The translations under genes were made by a program, and so were the position numbers. The notes below the pieces were generated by a model, which was not told the DNA's origin, made no database searches, and saw only the letters and a program-made list of their open reading frames with translations. Shown here piece by piece: positions 44,601 through 55,540 of a stretch of 64,000 nucleotides of DNA. Source of the stretch: Aquilaria yunnanensis (lineage: Eukaryota > Streptophyta > Magnoliopsida > Malvales > Thymelaeaceae). The stretch lies in assembly GCA_039654915.1 (NCBI GenBank), contig CM077600.1:73293992-73357991 (forward strand), written 5' to 3'. Every line of letters starts with the position of its first letter. The stretch's first letter is position 1.

Positions 44601-45860
44601 AATGGCTAAATTAAACATTCTTTGGATTTATTTAATAACTAACCCTTATTATTACTTATGCCTCAAGTTTTGTTCCAATCACTTAAGACTTGGTTTCCAT
44701 TATTTTTTTTACTTATAAAGAGCTAAAGACCATAAATTCTAGCCACATAGAATTAGGACAATGCTGGAAATAAATCATGAACAATTCTAGAATTTCAATA
44801 TATAAACTGAATCTCATCAATTCAATCGGTCATATTTCTTTTCCTTCCACGTTTTTTGTTTACTACATTTTCTTCATTTTGTAGCTTTTAATTTGACAAA
44901 AGAAAAATTATAATTTTCTCCAATTACTTCCCAGCCATGCAAAACAGAATTAAGAAAATAGAGCAACTCATTTTTACCTCCCCCTCTCCCAATCATAGCT
45001 TAGGCTCCTTGTAACTTAAGCTTGTTTCCAAGCTTTCCATGCTTACTTTAGCTAACAAGCAAATAAGAAACTAATTTAAACCATAATTCTAGAAGCTCTA
45101 GGTTTGAGTTAGAACTAGAAAAATTAGGGGACATAAGTTGTTTACTTACTTGCAATAATTTGGGCTTATCTTAGTTCTTCATGCATGAACACATGATTTA
45201 AACCCCAATTCCCTGCTAATTTTGTTGTTAATTTGATGGATTAGCATGGTTGAGGGCTTTAGCAGGCTTGGCCATGGTGCTTCTGAGATGGTAAGAGAGG
45301 TTTCATAGGCTGGTTTGGAGGTAGAAACATGGGACAACATAAATCAGCCACCACCGCCTCATTCGCTTTTTCCATGTAGTTGGTGCCTTAAGTGGCTATT
45401 CTAAAAACCTAGGGAAAACTATGAACATGCTGACAAAAGTAGGACCAGAATCAACATTGAGCCGGTCCTAAGATTTAATTACATGTCCAGTCCCTAGCTT
45501 CCAAAAATGTGCAGTTTAGTCCTTAGATCTTTACAGGTCACATTTATAACATCAATGGACAATCTAGTCAATACAGAATTTCACGATAATAGAGCAAGAA
45601 TCATGGAAAATCATGATACCTCAAATTCATTATGTTCTCATGCCTTATCCAACCTTGCAAGAAAAAATGGGTCACTATGTGAAATGACCAAAATGTCTTT
45701 CTTAGCTTGACTTGCTTAAATGATCAATTTTAATCATTTTTAGATACTATACCCTACTAAACCAAGACTTAAGCTTACAAATAATATTCTAAGCATTATA
45801 ATTATCAAAATAACCCTGTTACCTTAGTAATCCAAATTTGCTGTAGAAAGGGCCATCATA
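41634..45860 (-). mobile_element. Solo LTR (Tekay-like, minus orientation) inside the LARD right LTR
   Basis: Flanked by GCATA (41629-41633) and GTATA (45861-45865), a target duplication with one transition. Ends on the plus strand are TGAGGCATCC and GGGCCATCATA; one terminal CA has become TA. Net length is about 2808 bp after removing the copia solo LTR and its duplication. On the minus strand it has CCTTACTAAGTATTCATAAA near 43720, the Tekay-like LTR motif. It is non-coding. Confidence 0.72.
41663..43076 (-). mobile_element. Solo LTR of the copia family, copy 2
   Basis: About 1414 bp, the reverse complement of the copia LTR at 11379-12794. Target duplications TACTA lie at 41658-41662 and 43077-43081. 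It is nearly full-length with scattered differences, so it is older than the full-length copy. It sits only about 25 bp inside the edge of its host LTR. Confidence 0.93.
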
Positions 45861-47064
45861 GTATATAAGTAAGGGACATGTCTTTGAACTTAGAATTCTG
45901 AACATGGTCTATTTATTGATCATTGTTGCTTGTTTTGGTGAAATGTTGCTGGCTGACTGAGAGTAAGGTTAGTAAGGCTTTAAGGCTATAAGGAATCTGA
46001 ATTTTAAGGGAATTATGAAATTTTGATTAAGGCTTACTTGTTGGTTTTCCTTGTGAATAATTATTATTGATGGTTGAAACATTGGTAAGGCAAGGAAGGC
46101 AAATGGCTAAATTTCATTAAGAATTCTAAACAAATAAGGGCCAAAGGCCAATAAATTAATTGAATGATCTTACTTCCTTGGTAAGGGGGATTTAACTAGT
46201 CCATTGAGGAGCTTATGTTCTGTTAGGCTTGGATGACTCGTATATTGAGGAGCATGCAACTATACTCTGTTAGGCTCTATGAGCTGAAGCTAGCTTATTA
46301 TTATTGTAGGCAAGTAATGGGGGCTTGGGTTTTCTCGATGATGTTTGGCCAGCATTCTTAGTCCCAAATGAGCTTAGTAAGTGCTAATATGCATGGTGTG
46401 AATGCCCTTGTGGTGTGCCTAAATGGTGAGCTACTTGCTGGAGGCCATGGTGGCTGCATTGGCTATCTATGGAGTGTGTGTTGTTGTCATGCATTCATCC
46501 ATTGCATTTTAGTTTACTTGATGATTGTTTGTTTTGCTTTTGGTGTAATCTTATCCTGTTGAATCCTATTGCTAGATACTAGTTACATGGATAGTATTGT
46601 ATTGGTTGCTTTTTTTGTTTCCCTTGTATATTTTAGTTGCAAGATTTAGTCTTTATGCTAAGGCATTAAGCTGAGGCTTTATGCTGTGACTATTCCTTAC
46701 TGAGGTTCATAAGAAACTCACTCCCCTGCTTAATGTTTATAGTGTTTGCATTTTGTTGCTACTACTGTAGTTGATCTGGCTTAAAGCTATTGAATTGGAT
46801 TTATTAATGATAAAGGTCAAACGACGAGGTCCTGGATATGGGACTTTTTAGTCATGAGTTATGGTTTTGATGCATGTATTTTAGGCCATGTTAGGCTGAA
46901 ATCAAGATTATTTGTAAACAATTGTAATGTCAATTTATATTATTTAAAAAAATTATTTTAATGTTACAATTCTAGAACACAGTTTATTGCTTTCTTACCA
47001 AGTTGGTTAGTTAGTTAATAAACTAACAAAAACTAACAGACCCTAGGCCTTAAAGGCTGTGACA

Positions 47065-47790
47065 TAAATTCTCCCTAGCTGGCAGCCTATTGGATAAAGC
47101 ATGTCACTAGAAAGTCTTTAGCTTTAAGGGGTGTTGCAAATGCTAGAAGTTTTAACATTGCATTTATTCAAACGGAGATGCTCGAGGGTTAGAGTGGAGG
47201 AGAGTATATTAAATATGATAGCCTGATCAAGCTCTATATGTGTCTTTTGATTTAGCACCCCCCACACAAAGTGAAAGTATCAGGTATTGGATGAGAGGAA
47301 AATGGAATCTAAATAATTTGTGAAATGTTTGTCTGGTGGAACGTAAGGGTAAGAAGTTTCAAATTCCACCCTCTTTCACTTAGGTGCATAAAATCCGCCA
47401 TTGTCCAATGCTCCATTGCAGGTGTAAGAACCATTAGTAGTGAGAATTAAGATGTCATGTACACCCATCTATCATACTATACACTGATGGAGGCCCCATC
47501 ACTAACATGCTATAAGCCATTTGCCCGGAGTAGAAAACAACCTAGAACTAGTACTTTTGAGAATGTGAGGAGCTTTGACTTTTGAGGCATATAATAAGGA
47601 CAATGATGGATAGTATTGTCACTACATCATAAGTTAAACTAAAGACTTCGAATATAGCAATAGGCTCCAGCACTTCTTGGCCAGTAAAGCAATATCAAAT
47701 TACTCTCAATCCCAAACCATGCCCTTCATTCATCATGGATCGACTTAGACTAGGTCATGAGCACCAGAGAATTGCTTGCTAATCAGACCT
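47065..47790 (-). pseudogene. Decayed LINE-like fragment, proximal part
   Basis: Continues the minus-strand sequence interrupted by the LARD element. Short coding-like blocks are visible (for example NGSYTCNGALDNGGFYAPK) in broken frames. No firm domain is identified. The link to the 33114-33662 piece rests on the TAAAT duplication. Confidence 0.3.
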
Positions 47791-48263
47791 ATTCCTCTAG
47801 AATAGGGCTGGTCATTTGGTGTGTATGGTTGAAATCAAACCAGAAATTTCTGTCTATTTGATTTTTAGTTTTTTTATTTTAAATCAAATTAGCTGAATTA
47901 AGCATTTGAACAAAAGTAAAATGGAAACAAAATATTTGAATTGGTTTGGTTTAAAACCAAAATAAACAAAAACACTTACCTCAAAACTGATGCTCATCAT
48001 CCTCTTTGTTAAGTGAGGTTGACATGGTTGATGTAGCTACAGTCATTGCCTAGTGAGATTAGTGAATGAAGGAGCTACATGGATCCTTGGAGTTTTTCTA
48101 GAAGGTAACCTCTGACGCCTAAGTCAGGCAAAGTAAGAGGAGATGAATGAGGTAAGGACTAAGCAAGAGTGCTAGATTACCATGGAGTGAGGGAGTCATC
48201 TCATATTTATTAGCTGGGGGTATGTGAGGCTGTTGCGAGATCCCTGGGACTAGATAGGACATT
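47791..48263. other. Spacer with a hAT-like terminal motif
   Basis: GGGCTGGTCATTTGGTGTG near 47807, with GGTTTGGTTTAAAACCAAA near 47945, resembles the ends of small plant hAT derivatives, but no matching duplication was found. Nothing else is recognised. Confidence 0.3.
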
Positions 48264-48529
48264 GTTAACACTCATTTTGTCCCTCCTTTGGGTGTCTTAG
48301 GCTAGATTAGACAAAAAAAAAATGGTTAATTAGTGTCTGGCGGGCATTTTGGTCCTTTTATCTAAAATTGTTGTGTCATGTTCTAAAATTTGGTTTTTTA
48401 AGTTTTTAAAATTTTTTTGGTCTTAATTAGGTTGTGTTTTGTGTCAAATTTGAGTCATTCAAGTAATTTGAGTTAAAATTATGCTTAATTGTGAAATTCA
48501 AGTAAATTTGGTAAAATTAGTGCTTTAAT

Positions 48530-49200
48530 GTAAAGTTGGGCCTTAATTGATCAATTTATAGAAGTTTGGGATTTAATTGAAATTTCTAAGAAGTTTTGGG
48601 TTTTAATTGGCAATCTTCCAAAGTTTCAGATTTAATTGATAAATTTAGGGAAAGTTACAAATGCCCCCTTGAGATTTACTCTAACCTATAGTTTGCCCCA
48701 TTTATTTTTGAAAACCTATACTTTGCCCCATAGTTCTTTTATACTATCCAATAACAACTTCTGAAATTATAATTTAAAGTATACAATAGTTATCTTCCAG
48801 TAAAATCGGTCTCTCTAATATTTTTTTATAGTTAATAGATATTTTAAATAATCAGTTTTTCCTTTCTATAAATGTATTTTTCTTCCTGTAAATGTATGTA
48901 AGTATTTTTTAAAGGTTGGTTAGCTATGAAAAAAAATAAAAAATATTGAAATTATTGGAACATGGTTATCAGACAGTTTAATTTAGGGTTTCAGAAGTTG
49001 TTGTTGGAGACTATAGAGGAAATAAGGTGTAAAGTGTAGGTTTTTGAAAATAGAGTGGGCAAAGTGTATGTTAGATCAAACAGAAGGAGCTTTTGTAATT
49101 TTCCTACAAATTTATAAAATCCTTGTGCTAAATTGAAAATTCTATAAAAAGTTCAAGCTTAATTGATGATTCTATATCAGTTTTGGCTAAGTGGAAAGTT
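48530..49200. repeat. Degenerate tandem repeat of about 30 bp
   Basis: Units like AGTTTGGGATTTAATTGAAA occur about seven times. The run begins near GGGCCTTAATTGATC, passes GTTTTGGGTTTTAATTGG and GTTTCAGATTTAATTG, is interrupted by the MITE (48648-49105), and continues with GTTCAAGCTTAATTGATG. Confidence 0.65.
48648..49105. mobile_element. MITE with long terminal inverted repeats, Mutator-type
   Basis: 458 bp. It begins GGGAAAGTTACAAATGCCCC; its right end reverse-complemented is AGGAAAATTACAAAAGCTCC. Similarity between the termini continues for about 85 bp (TTTGCCC, TTTTGAAAACCTA and so on). The flanks are ATAAATTTA (48639-48647) and ACAAATTTA (49106-49114), a 9-bp duplication with one transition, the length made by Mutator-type transposases. 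Non-coding. Confidence 0.82.
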
Positions 49201-49556
49201 AGGAGAGAATTAAGGACTAAATATGTAATTATTCAATTTCTTATAATTTTAGCCTATATTGATCAAATTTCTATCATTGAATAATTTTCTAGGGCTTTAA
49301 GGACTTGAATACATATAAATGTGTTTTAAAATATTGAGTTTCGGGGTTGGAATTCGAAACTTGAGCTAAATTTTAAAACCCTAAGCTTCCAACAATGAAA
49401 ATGGAAAACTTCAGCCTTGGTTGCTGAATTTTAGCTACCATGCCCCTAATACCCTAAGTTCCCCCTTGCCACCACCACCCTTGAGGCCAAGAGCAACCAT
49501 TTCTCTGTCTCTAGGCACTGCCGCTACCCACTGCACTCGCCTTGCCCCATGCCGCG

Positions 49557-49891
49557 TGATATCGTATGACCTAAAAACTTGCTGACGTGGAGTCATAATG
49601 CCAGAGTGGATGTCTGCATGGATGCTTCTTTCATTTTGTTTCTGTTTTGCGTAAGTGTACTAGCTTCCAAAAATGGTTACAACTAAATTCCATTCCCATT
49701 TTTTTATCGTTGTTTTATTTACCACTATATATCCCCTGAATGTAATCATTTTGAGGTATTAATGAGAATCATCGTCATTCTTCCTCAATCTCTCTTTTCT
49801 CCTCTCTATTTTCTTGTTCTTGGGTTATAAGCCTTCACCCTCGAAGCTAATCCTTCAGTTTCTCGAGTTAAAGCCGCCCTTCCTTGTATCA
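49557..49891 (+). repeat. 5' LTR of the Reina-like element
   Basis: 335 bp, TGATATCGTATGACC...TTGTATCA. A TATA-like CTATATATCCCC lies near 49723. Confidence 0.9.
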
Positions 49892-49892
49892 G

Positions 49893-49904
49893 TGGTATTA
49901 AAGC
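49893..49904 (+). other. Primer binding site of the Reina-like element
   Basis: TGGTATTAAAGC, one base after the LTR, a degenerate match to the initiator tRNA-Met complement. Confidence 0.75.
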
Positions 49905-49918
49905 ACCTTTTTGGCACC

Positions 49919-50880
49919 ATGGAAAAAGGAATGAGGATGTAGGAGTGGCATCAGATTGTTGAGGAGTTCATGGAAAAATCTCATGACCAAAATGATCGCT
50001 TGAGCAAAGATATTGTGTCACTCTGAAAGATGATTACTAGCTTGGCTATTACCATGCCTCCTTCACAAATGCCGCTAGGAATTGAGCTGGTGGTAACAAG
50101 TTCTAGTTCTGGTAATGTCGGAGGTGCGATGGTCAGGGGTCCTCCGGGTCGATTGAACCTCTCATGTCTTACCCGAATCAACTTCCTTCACTTTGATAGC
50201 GAGGATGTGCATAAATGGATTTTTTGTTGTGAGCAGTTCTTTGATGTCGACACGGTGGCAGAGGTGCTTAAGGTGCAAGTGGCATTAAGGCACCTGGGTG
50301 GTGAAGCCCTACAATGGCACCAAGGATTTGTGATTAATTGGCCGAGAATTGTACCCCTTTCATGGGCTGAGTACGTGGAGGCCCTGCGAGCTCACTTCGG
50401 TCTTGCTTAAATTGATCCAATAGCTGATTTGAAGAACTTGAAGCAGAAAGGAATGGTGGTTGAAGACCAGTGTCAGTTTGACACTCTATGGACCAAGGTA
50501 CCTCATATCGTTCATGAAGAACTTGTAGTTAGCATGTTCTTAGCTGGATTACAGCCTGAGATACAGATGCCTATTAGAATGCTTGGCCCTAGAACACTTC
50601 TACAGGCTGGTGGTTTAGCTAAGCTGTAGGAACTGGTCAATACAACCTAGATGGCTTGAGTTCCAGAATGGGTGAGACGATTATTGCCTGCTCCTCCTCC
50701 GAGGCTCGCTCTATCTTCGAATCAGAAGTTAGCATTTCCTACTCCCCCTATAGTTACCAATAACTTCAATCGAGGTGTCAAAAGGCTTACAGATCAGGAA
50801 ATGTATGAAAAAAGGGCTCGGAATGAGTGTTTTTGGTGTAACAAATAGTTTACTTCTGGGCACAAGTGCAACCGAGGGCA
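49919..50880 (+). pseudogene. Reina-like gag with zinc knuckle
   Basis: An ATG at 49919 (context GCACCATGG) opens a gag broken by stops at about 49940, 50024 and 50408. The retrotransposon gag domain is clear (WIFCCEQFFDVD, ALQWHQGF, WAEYVEALRAHF, and in the next block LKQKGMVVEDQCQFD, FLAGLQPEIQ). A CCHC knuckle near 50829-50870 (CFWCNK, a stop, FTSGHKC) follows the chromovirus pattern CxxCx(6)GHxC. The capsid/nucleocapsid function is lost. Confidence 0.82.
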
Positions 50881-51551
50881 GTTGCACAAAATTGAAGTCG
50901 TCTTTGATGAGGGTGAAACAGCTGAAGACATAGAAGTGGATGGGGATACTGGTGACTTGAATGAGGCTGATGACCCTAATGAAACACCCTTGATTTCCTT
51001 GGAGGCTCCTTTTGGGTTATGTGGAAATAACACCATGAGAGTAATAGGCATAGTCAAGGGGAAGCCGTTCTAAATCTTGAATGACTCTTGCAGTACCCAT
51101 ATCTTTTTGGACGAATTTATAGTTAAACGTTTGGGGTGCAAATGGGAGCGCGTTAACCCCATTGGAGTCAAAGTGGCTAATTGCACTACACTATAGAGCA
51201 CTCTCCTATGTAAGGGATTTTGTTAGACCATGAGGGGAGTTGCATTCCAGGAGGATGTATTAATGCTACCACTATGGCGCCTGTGAAATGATATTGGGGG
51301 TTCAATGGCTCAAGACATTGGGGTACATTCAATGGAACTTTGAGAAACTGAAGATGTTCTTTTGTTATCAATGTAAGAAGGTATCCTTAAGAGGGAGTGA
51401 CACATCTCCAGCCAATTTTACTAAGGGTAAGGAGATGTATAGCCTACTGGAGCACACAACCAAGAGGATGGAAGGACAAGCATATGCCCTACAACTGATT
51501 GGGTCCATAGAGCCTGACATTGAGCTATGCTTTGACATTGCTGTTGATTAA
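50881..51551 (+). pseudogene. Reina-like protease region
   Basis: An acidic linker is followed by a degenerate retropepsin. The catalytic motif reads NDSCSTHIFLDEF where L-D-S-G-S-T-H-N-F is usual, after a TAA at 51072. The downstream ILGVQWLKTLG block (51288 on) is the conserved second half that precedes the RT. Several stops and a frameshift near 51285 break it. Confidence 0.75.
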
Positions 51552-51854
51552 CCACTCACCAACAAAATGAATGAGCTCTTAGAAGAGTTTGACGATTTGT
51601 TCCAAAAGCCTAAGTTCCTCCCCCTTCATCGAGCACATGACCACACTATCCTTTTTAAGGAAGGGATTGAACCCGTCAATGTAAGGCCCTACCGATACCC
51701 ATCAGTCCAATAGGAGGTGATTAAAAGACTGGTACGAGAAATGCTTCAAGTAGGAGTAATACGACCTAGCAAGAGCCCTTTCTCCTCACCTGTTGTGCTT
51801 GTCAAAAAGAAAGACAATTCATGGAGACTTTGCATTGATTATAGGGAGCTAAAC
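51552..51854 (+). pseudogene. Reina-like RT, N-terminal part
   Basis: Blocks [52 protein letters not shown] and IDYRELN are the conserved chromovirus RT start. It breaks at 51854 at the TAAAC duplication and resumes at 54477. Confidence 0.85.
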
Positions 51855-54476
51855 TGACATGGCCGTCCCTGGCCCCTGCCCAGGACACCTGTGAGAACTT
51901 GGTCTCACGGCGGATTGCAGTTGGACTCATTGATATGTGCGCGGATTAAATCCATGTCACTAGTTGATTATCCTAGAATATGCAATATGCATGCCCTTTA
52001 TGCTTTGACGGGTTATTTAAAACCATAAAATGTTAATGTGGCCACAAATTTTCATATAAAACAAGTAGAGCAGTCAAAGCATACAAATCAACCTTTATAT
52101 GAGTTAACTACACATAGCAACATGCATGAGCATTCATACATTTAGTAGCTAATGCCCCCACCCAGAAAACAATCCTCGAGTCCATGACTCATCATTTCAT
52201 AACTAGGGACGCAACTAGAGTACTATGTACACATACAAAATCCTTTACTGAGATCTTCTCATACTAACTCCCACCTTGGGTGTGAATCCCAGTGGCGAGC
52301 TTTAGAGACTCCTCTGGACCCAACTAGGTCTAGCTATGCCTGACTATGTCCAATGTGCACTAGGCTCTGTAACCAATGAGCAATTTAGTTAGTACTGTGC
52401 AAGACCAACAAGCATCCAAACAATAAGTACTAGAATCAACAAAACTCAGGTATTCTACCTGTGCACCAAAAACTACTACCAGAGTAACCCTCAACAGTCA
52501 CTCGGCCTGACTCCTTCTGTATCTGCACAACAAAACAGTAAGGGTGAGAATCCAAGATTCTCAGTAAGGGGTAACCTCATGCACCAACAGTAAAACTGTG
52601 GACAGATATGAAATAACTCATGCATACTCTCTGCTGGCTCTCGCAGTGTGAGGGACCTCTCATATATGTAAATATATGGATATGCATGCTCGGATCCCGA
52701 AGGACCACTCCTCACATAATTTTCTTACTTTCTCACGGGCGTCACTCCGTGGCTCACAAGTCTAGCCCTCGACTTGTGCCTCGTTAGCCTTAGCTTACGC
52801 CTGACTTATTATATAACCTCTCCTTAACTTTGTTGTGCAGGGGAATTGTGGTGAAAACTATGTAACTAGGTTATTAAACCTCATAACCTCGGTGCATTTG
52901 AAGCCTCTCCTTACAACCCCATGATTTCCAGCACTGCCAGGTTGCCAAGGGTTATATTCGCTTGCAACTTAGTTTCCTTGCTTACTCAACAAGTAACCTC
53001 AAAACTTTTCAAAACTCAAGGAAACTCCCACTTCTTGAGGGACTTCAGGAAGTCTCAAAGTACCCCCGGCATACTTGAGGGCCAAGGTACCCAATGGACC
53101 TCCTTGGGACTCACCTCAATCATCCTAGCAAAATGGGCAAAATTCTACCTTTAAAAATTATCCTCACTTTGATTCAAAACAACTTTAAATCTAGGACATT
53201 TTAGATGTTTCTAAAACTTGAAAGTGATAGTACTCCCCCTTAGCTTCACATGGAACGTTGAATCACCTCAATCGGACACCTGAGCGAAAAGTTATGCTAA
53301 AAACAAAATCGGGTCTCCAATGCTGTCTTGGCGACGCGTTGCCACAGTTGTCAACGTTCTGTGATTCTTTTTCCAATTGACGACGCGTCGCCAATTATGG
53401 GTACCTCTTGGCGACGCGTCGCCAATCTGCGAAATTGCAGAATTGGCACGCATTTTGCTGCTATGACCTTTGGCTACTTAGTACACATATCAAACATGCA
53501 TAAAAAGCCACCAAACTTCACACACACTTAGTTCATGTTGCAAGGAACATAACCAACTATCACAATGCCATTAATGATGCTCTATAACATCATCAAATCT
53601 TCCTCAAACCTCATAGTTCACCACAATTCAACCAAAACTCATACTCAATGCTATGGCTAATTTCAATCAATTTCTTACAACAAACTCAAGCCACAAGCAT
53701 TGTTCAAGCTCAAAAACACTACTCCCTTACCTCAACTCCAAGATACAAGCTAGAATCACTCCTCTTTTCAAGCAACCAAGTGCAAGAAATCCTCACCTAA
53801 GTTCCAATCAAAACCAAAGCACCAAACATCACAATCTTCCTCTCTAACCAAAACCCAAGCCTCAATTCACTCAAATAACATAGAATTAACCCAGAACACA
53901 ATGCTTACCACGTATCAAAAATAGGGGAGTAGAGAAATCATGCTTCCAAGCCTCCAAACCTTGTTTTCTAGCTTGAAACAAGTTCCTCTTGGTTGGTATC
54001 CTTGGATGGCAACTCTAGGAATCAAAGATCACTTGACTTCTAGCTTGAATTGAGAGAGAAATGAGTGCTTGAGAGGGGAAAACGTGGTTATGGCAGCCAT
54101 TAGCCACCTTTCCCTTCTTAAACCCTCACTCAACCCCTTAACCCCTCCAAGTTACAACCCTTAAACACATAAACCCCCATCTTTTAACACATGCTCATTT
54201 CTTGATTAATTCTTGTTATTCTTTCAAGTTTGAGTTAAGGTTAAAGGTTAAGTTACAAAACTTAACTTAAAACAGTCGGGACCCCGCCCGGTTACTCAGG
54301 ATGCAAAATTACCATTTTGCCCCTGCTCCTCATCTAGTGCTTAAACCTACTTGGAACTTAGTGAATTTTTTGTAACTCCTTTATTCTAGCTTTGTAAACT
54401 TGAAATTAAAGTTCTAAACTTAATTTAGAACATTTTACCTCTCTCGGGAGTGCTGACTACTAGGAGGTCCATAACA
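51855..54476 (-). mobile_element. Solo LTR (Tekay-like, minus orientation) inside the Reina-like RT
   Basis: 2622 bp, with TAAAC duplications at 51850-51854 and 54477-54481. Plus-strand ends TGACATGG and CCATAACA form an imperfect inverted pair. Removing it with one TAAAC rejoins the RT frame. On the minus strand GTTACCCCTTACTGAGAATC followed by TTGGATTCTCACCCTTACTG (near 52545-52585) is the Tekay-like motif. It has no coding capacity and contains palindrome cluster 3. Confidence 0.87.
53328..53425. repeat. Palindrome array, cluster 3, with perfect copy
   Basis: Units at 53328 (TTGGCGACGCGTTGCCAC), 53377 (TTGACGACGCGTCGCCAA) and 53408 (TTGGCGACGCGTCGCCAA, a perfect 18-bp palindrome), spaced 49 and 31 bp. 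This is the best-preserved of the three clusters. Confidence 0.92.
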
Positions 54477-55540
54477 TAAACAAAGTCACCATCAAGGATA
54501 AATTCCCCATTCTAGTAATTGAAGAGCTTCTTGACAAACTACATTGAGCTAAATACTTCACTAAGTTGGATATCTGATTTGGGTACCATCAAATACGAAT
54601 GGCGGCAGAAGTCATTCCCAAGATGGCATTTCAAACACATCACAACCATTTTGAGTTCGTTGTCATGCCACTTGGATTGACAAACTCCCCCTCCACATTC
54701 CAAGCTCTCATGAATGAAGTATTTGGCCCCCTTTTGAGGAAATTTGTGCTAGTATTCTTTGACGATATCTATACTTACAGTCATAGCTGGGAAGAACACT
54801 TGGAACACGTCAAGAAGGTTATGGAAATAGTGTGCAATCATTCATTGTTTATCAAAGCCAATAAATGCAACTTTGGACAGCCTACCATCAAATACTTAGG
54901 CCACATCATTGGTCAAAATGGTGTGTCCACGAATCCAAAAAAGGTTCAAATGATTGTGGAGTGGCCTTTACCTCAAACTACAAAGCAACTTCAAGGATTC
55001 CTGGGCCTTGCAGGGTATTATTGATGGTTTATCAGGGGTTTTGGAGTTATTAGTTAGCGCCTTACAGCCTTACTCCAGAAGAACAATTTCGCTCGGACAC
55101 AAGAGGCATTGGACTCGTTTGAAAGCATCAAGAGGGCCTTGAGTACAACTTCTATTCTTGCTCTACCAAAATTCAATGAAGTCTTCATAATTGATACAGA
55201 TGCTTGTCAATACGGCCTGGGAGCTATTTTGCAATAGAAAGGGCACTCAATCTCCTATTTGAGCAAGGCTTTATCTAGGCATCAGGCTATGTCCGTTTAC
55301 GAAAAGGAATTTCTTGCTATCACTATGGCGGTGGAAAAATGGAGGCCATATCTGCTTGGGTGGCATTTCATCATAAAAACAGATCAATGAAGCTTGAAAT
55401 TCTTATTGGAGCAATGGATTCTCACCCTTTTGCAATAGAAACTTATTGTGAAGTTGATGTCGTATGATTATGAGGTCTAGTATAAGAAGGGATATGAGAA
55501 CTTGGCGATTGACGCACTTTCACACTTTCCAAGCTAAGAT
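54477..55540 (+). pseudogene. Reina-like RT (C-terminal part) and RNase H
   Basis: RT resumes with KVTIKDKFPI, then FQTHHNHFEFVVMPLGLTNS, a catalytic FFDD where F-x-D-D is expected, and FLGLAGYY. RNase H follows with DTDACQYGLGAIL, SKALSRHQAMSVYEKEFLAI and a degraded end (ENLAIDALSHFP). Stops at about 54549, 54575, 55022, 55237 and 55389 and one frameshift show decay. Confidence 0.87.

Larger units (their letters stand above)
33663..47064 (+). mobile_element. LARD-like non-autonomous LTR retrotransposon
   Basis: Target duplications TAAAT at 33658-33662 and 47065-47069. LTRs are 33663-35780 (2118 bp) and 40727-47064 (about 2106 bp once the nested insert is removed). The PBS is at 35785-35797, the PPT at about 40712-40726, and the interior is 4946 bp. 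No gag or pol motif is visible anywhere inside. Intact cis signals without coding capacity define a large retrotransposon derivative that would depend on proteins from another element. Outer LTR bases have mutated (left LTR ends TA rather than CA), so it is not recent. Confidence 0.88.
40727..47064 (+). repeat. Right LTR of the LARD-like element, split by a nested solo LTR
   Basis: The two pieces (40727-41633 and 45861-47064) align with the left LTR in order. The 4.2-kb gap is the nested solo LTR with its own insert. It starts TGTGACATCC and ends GGCTGTGACA. Confidence 0.86.
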
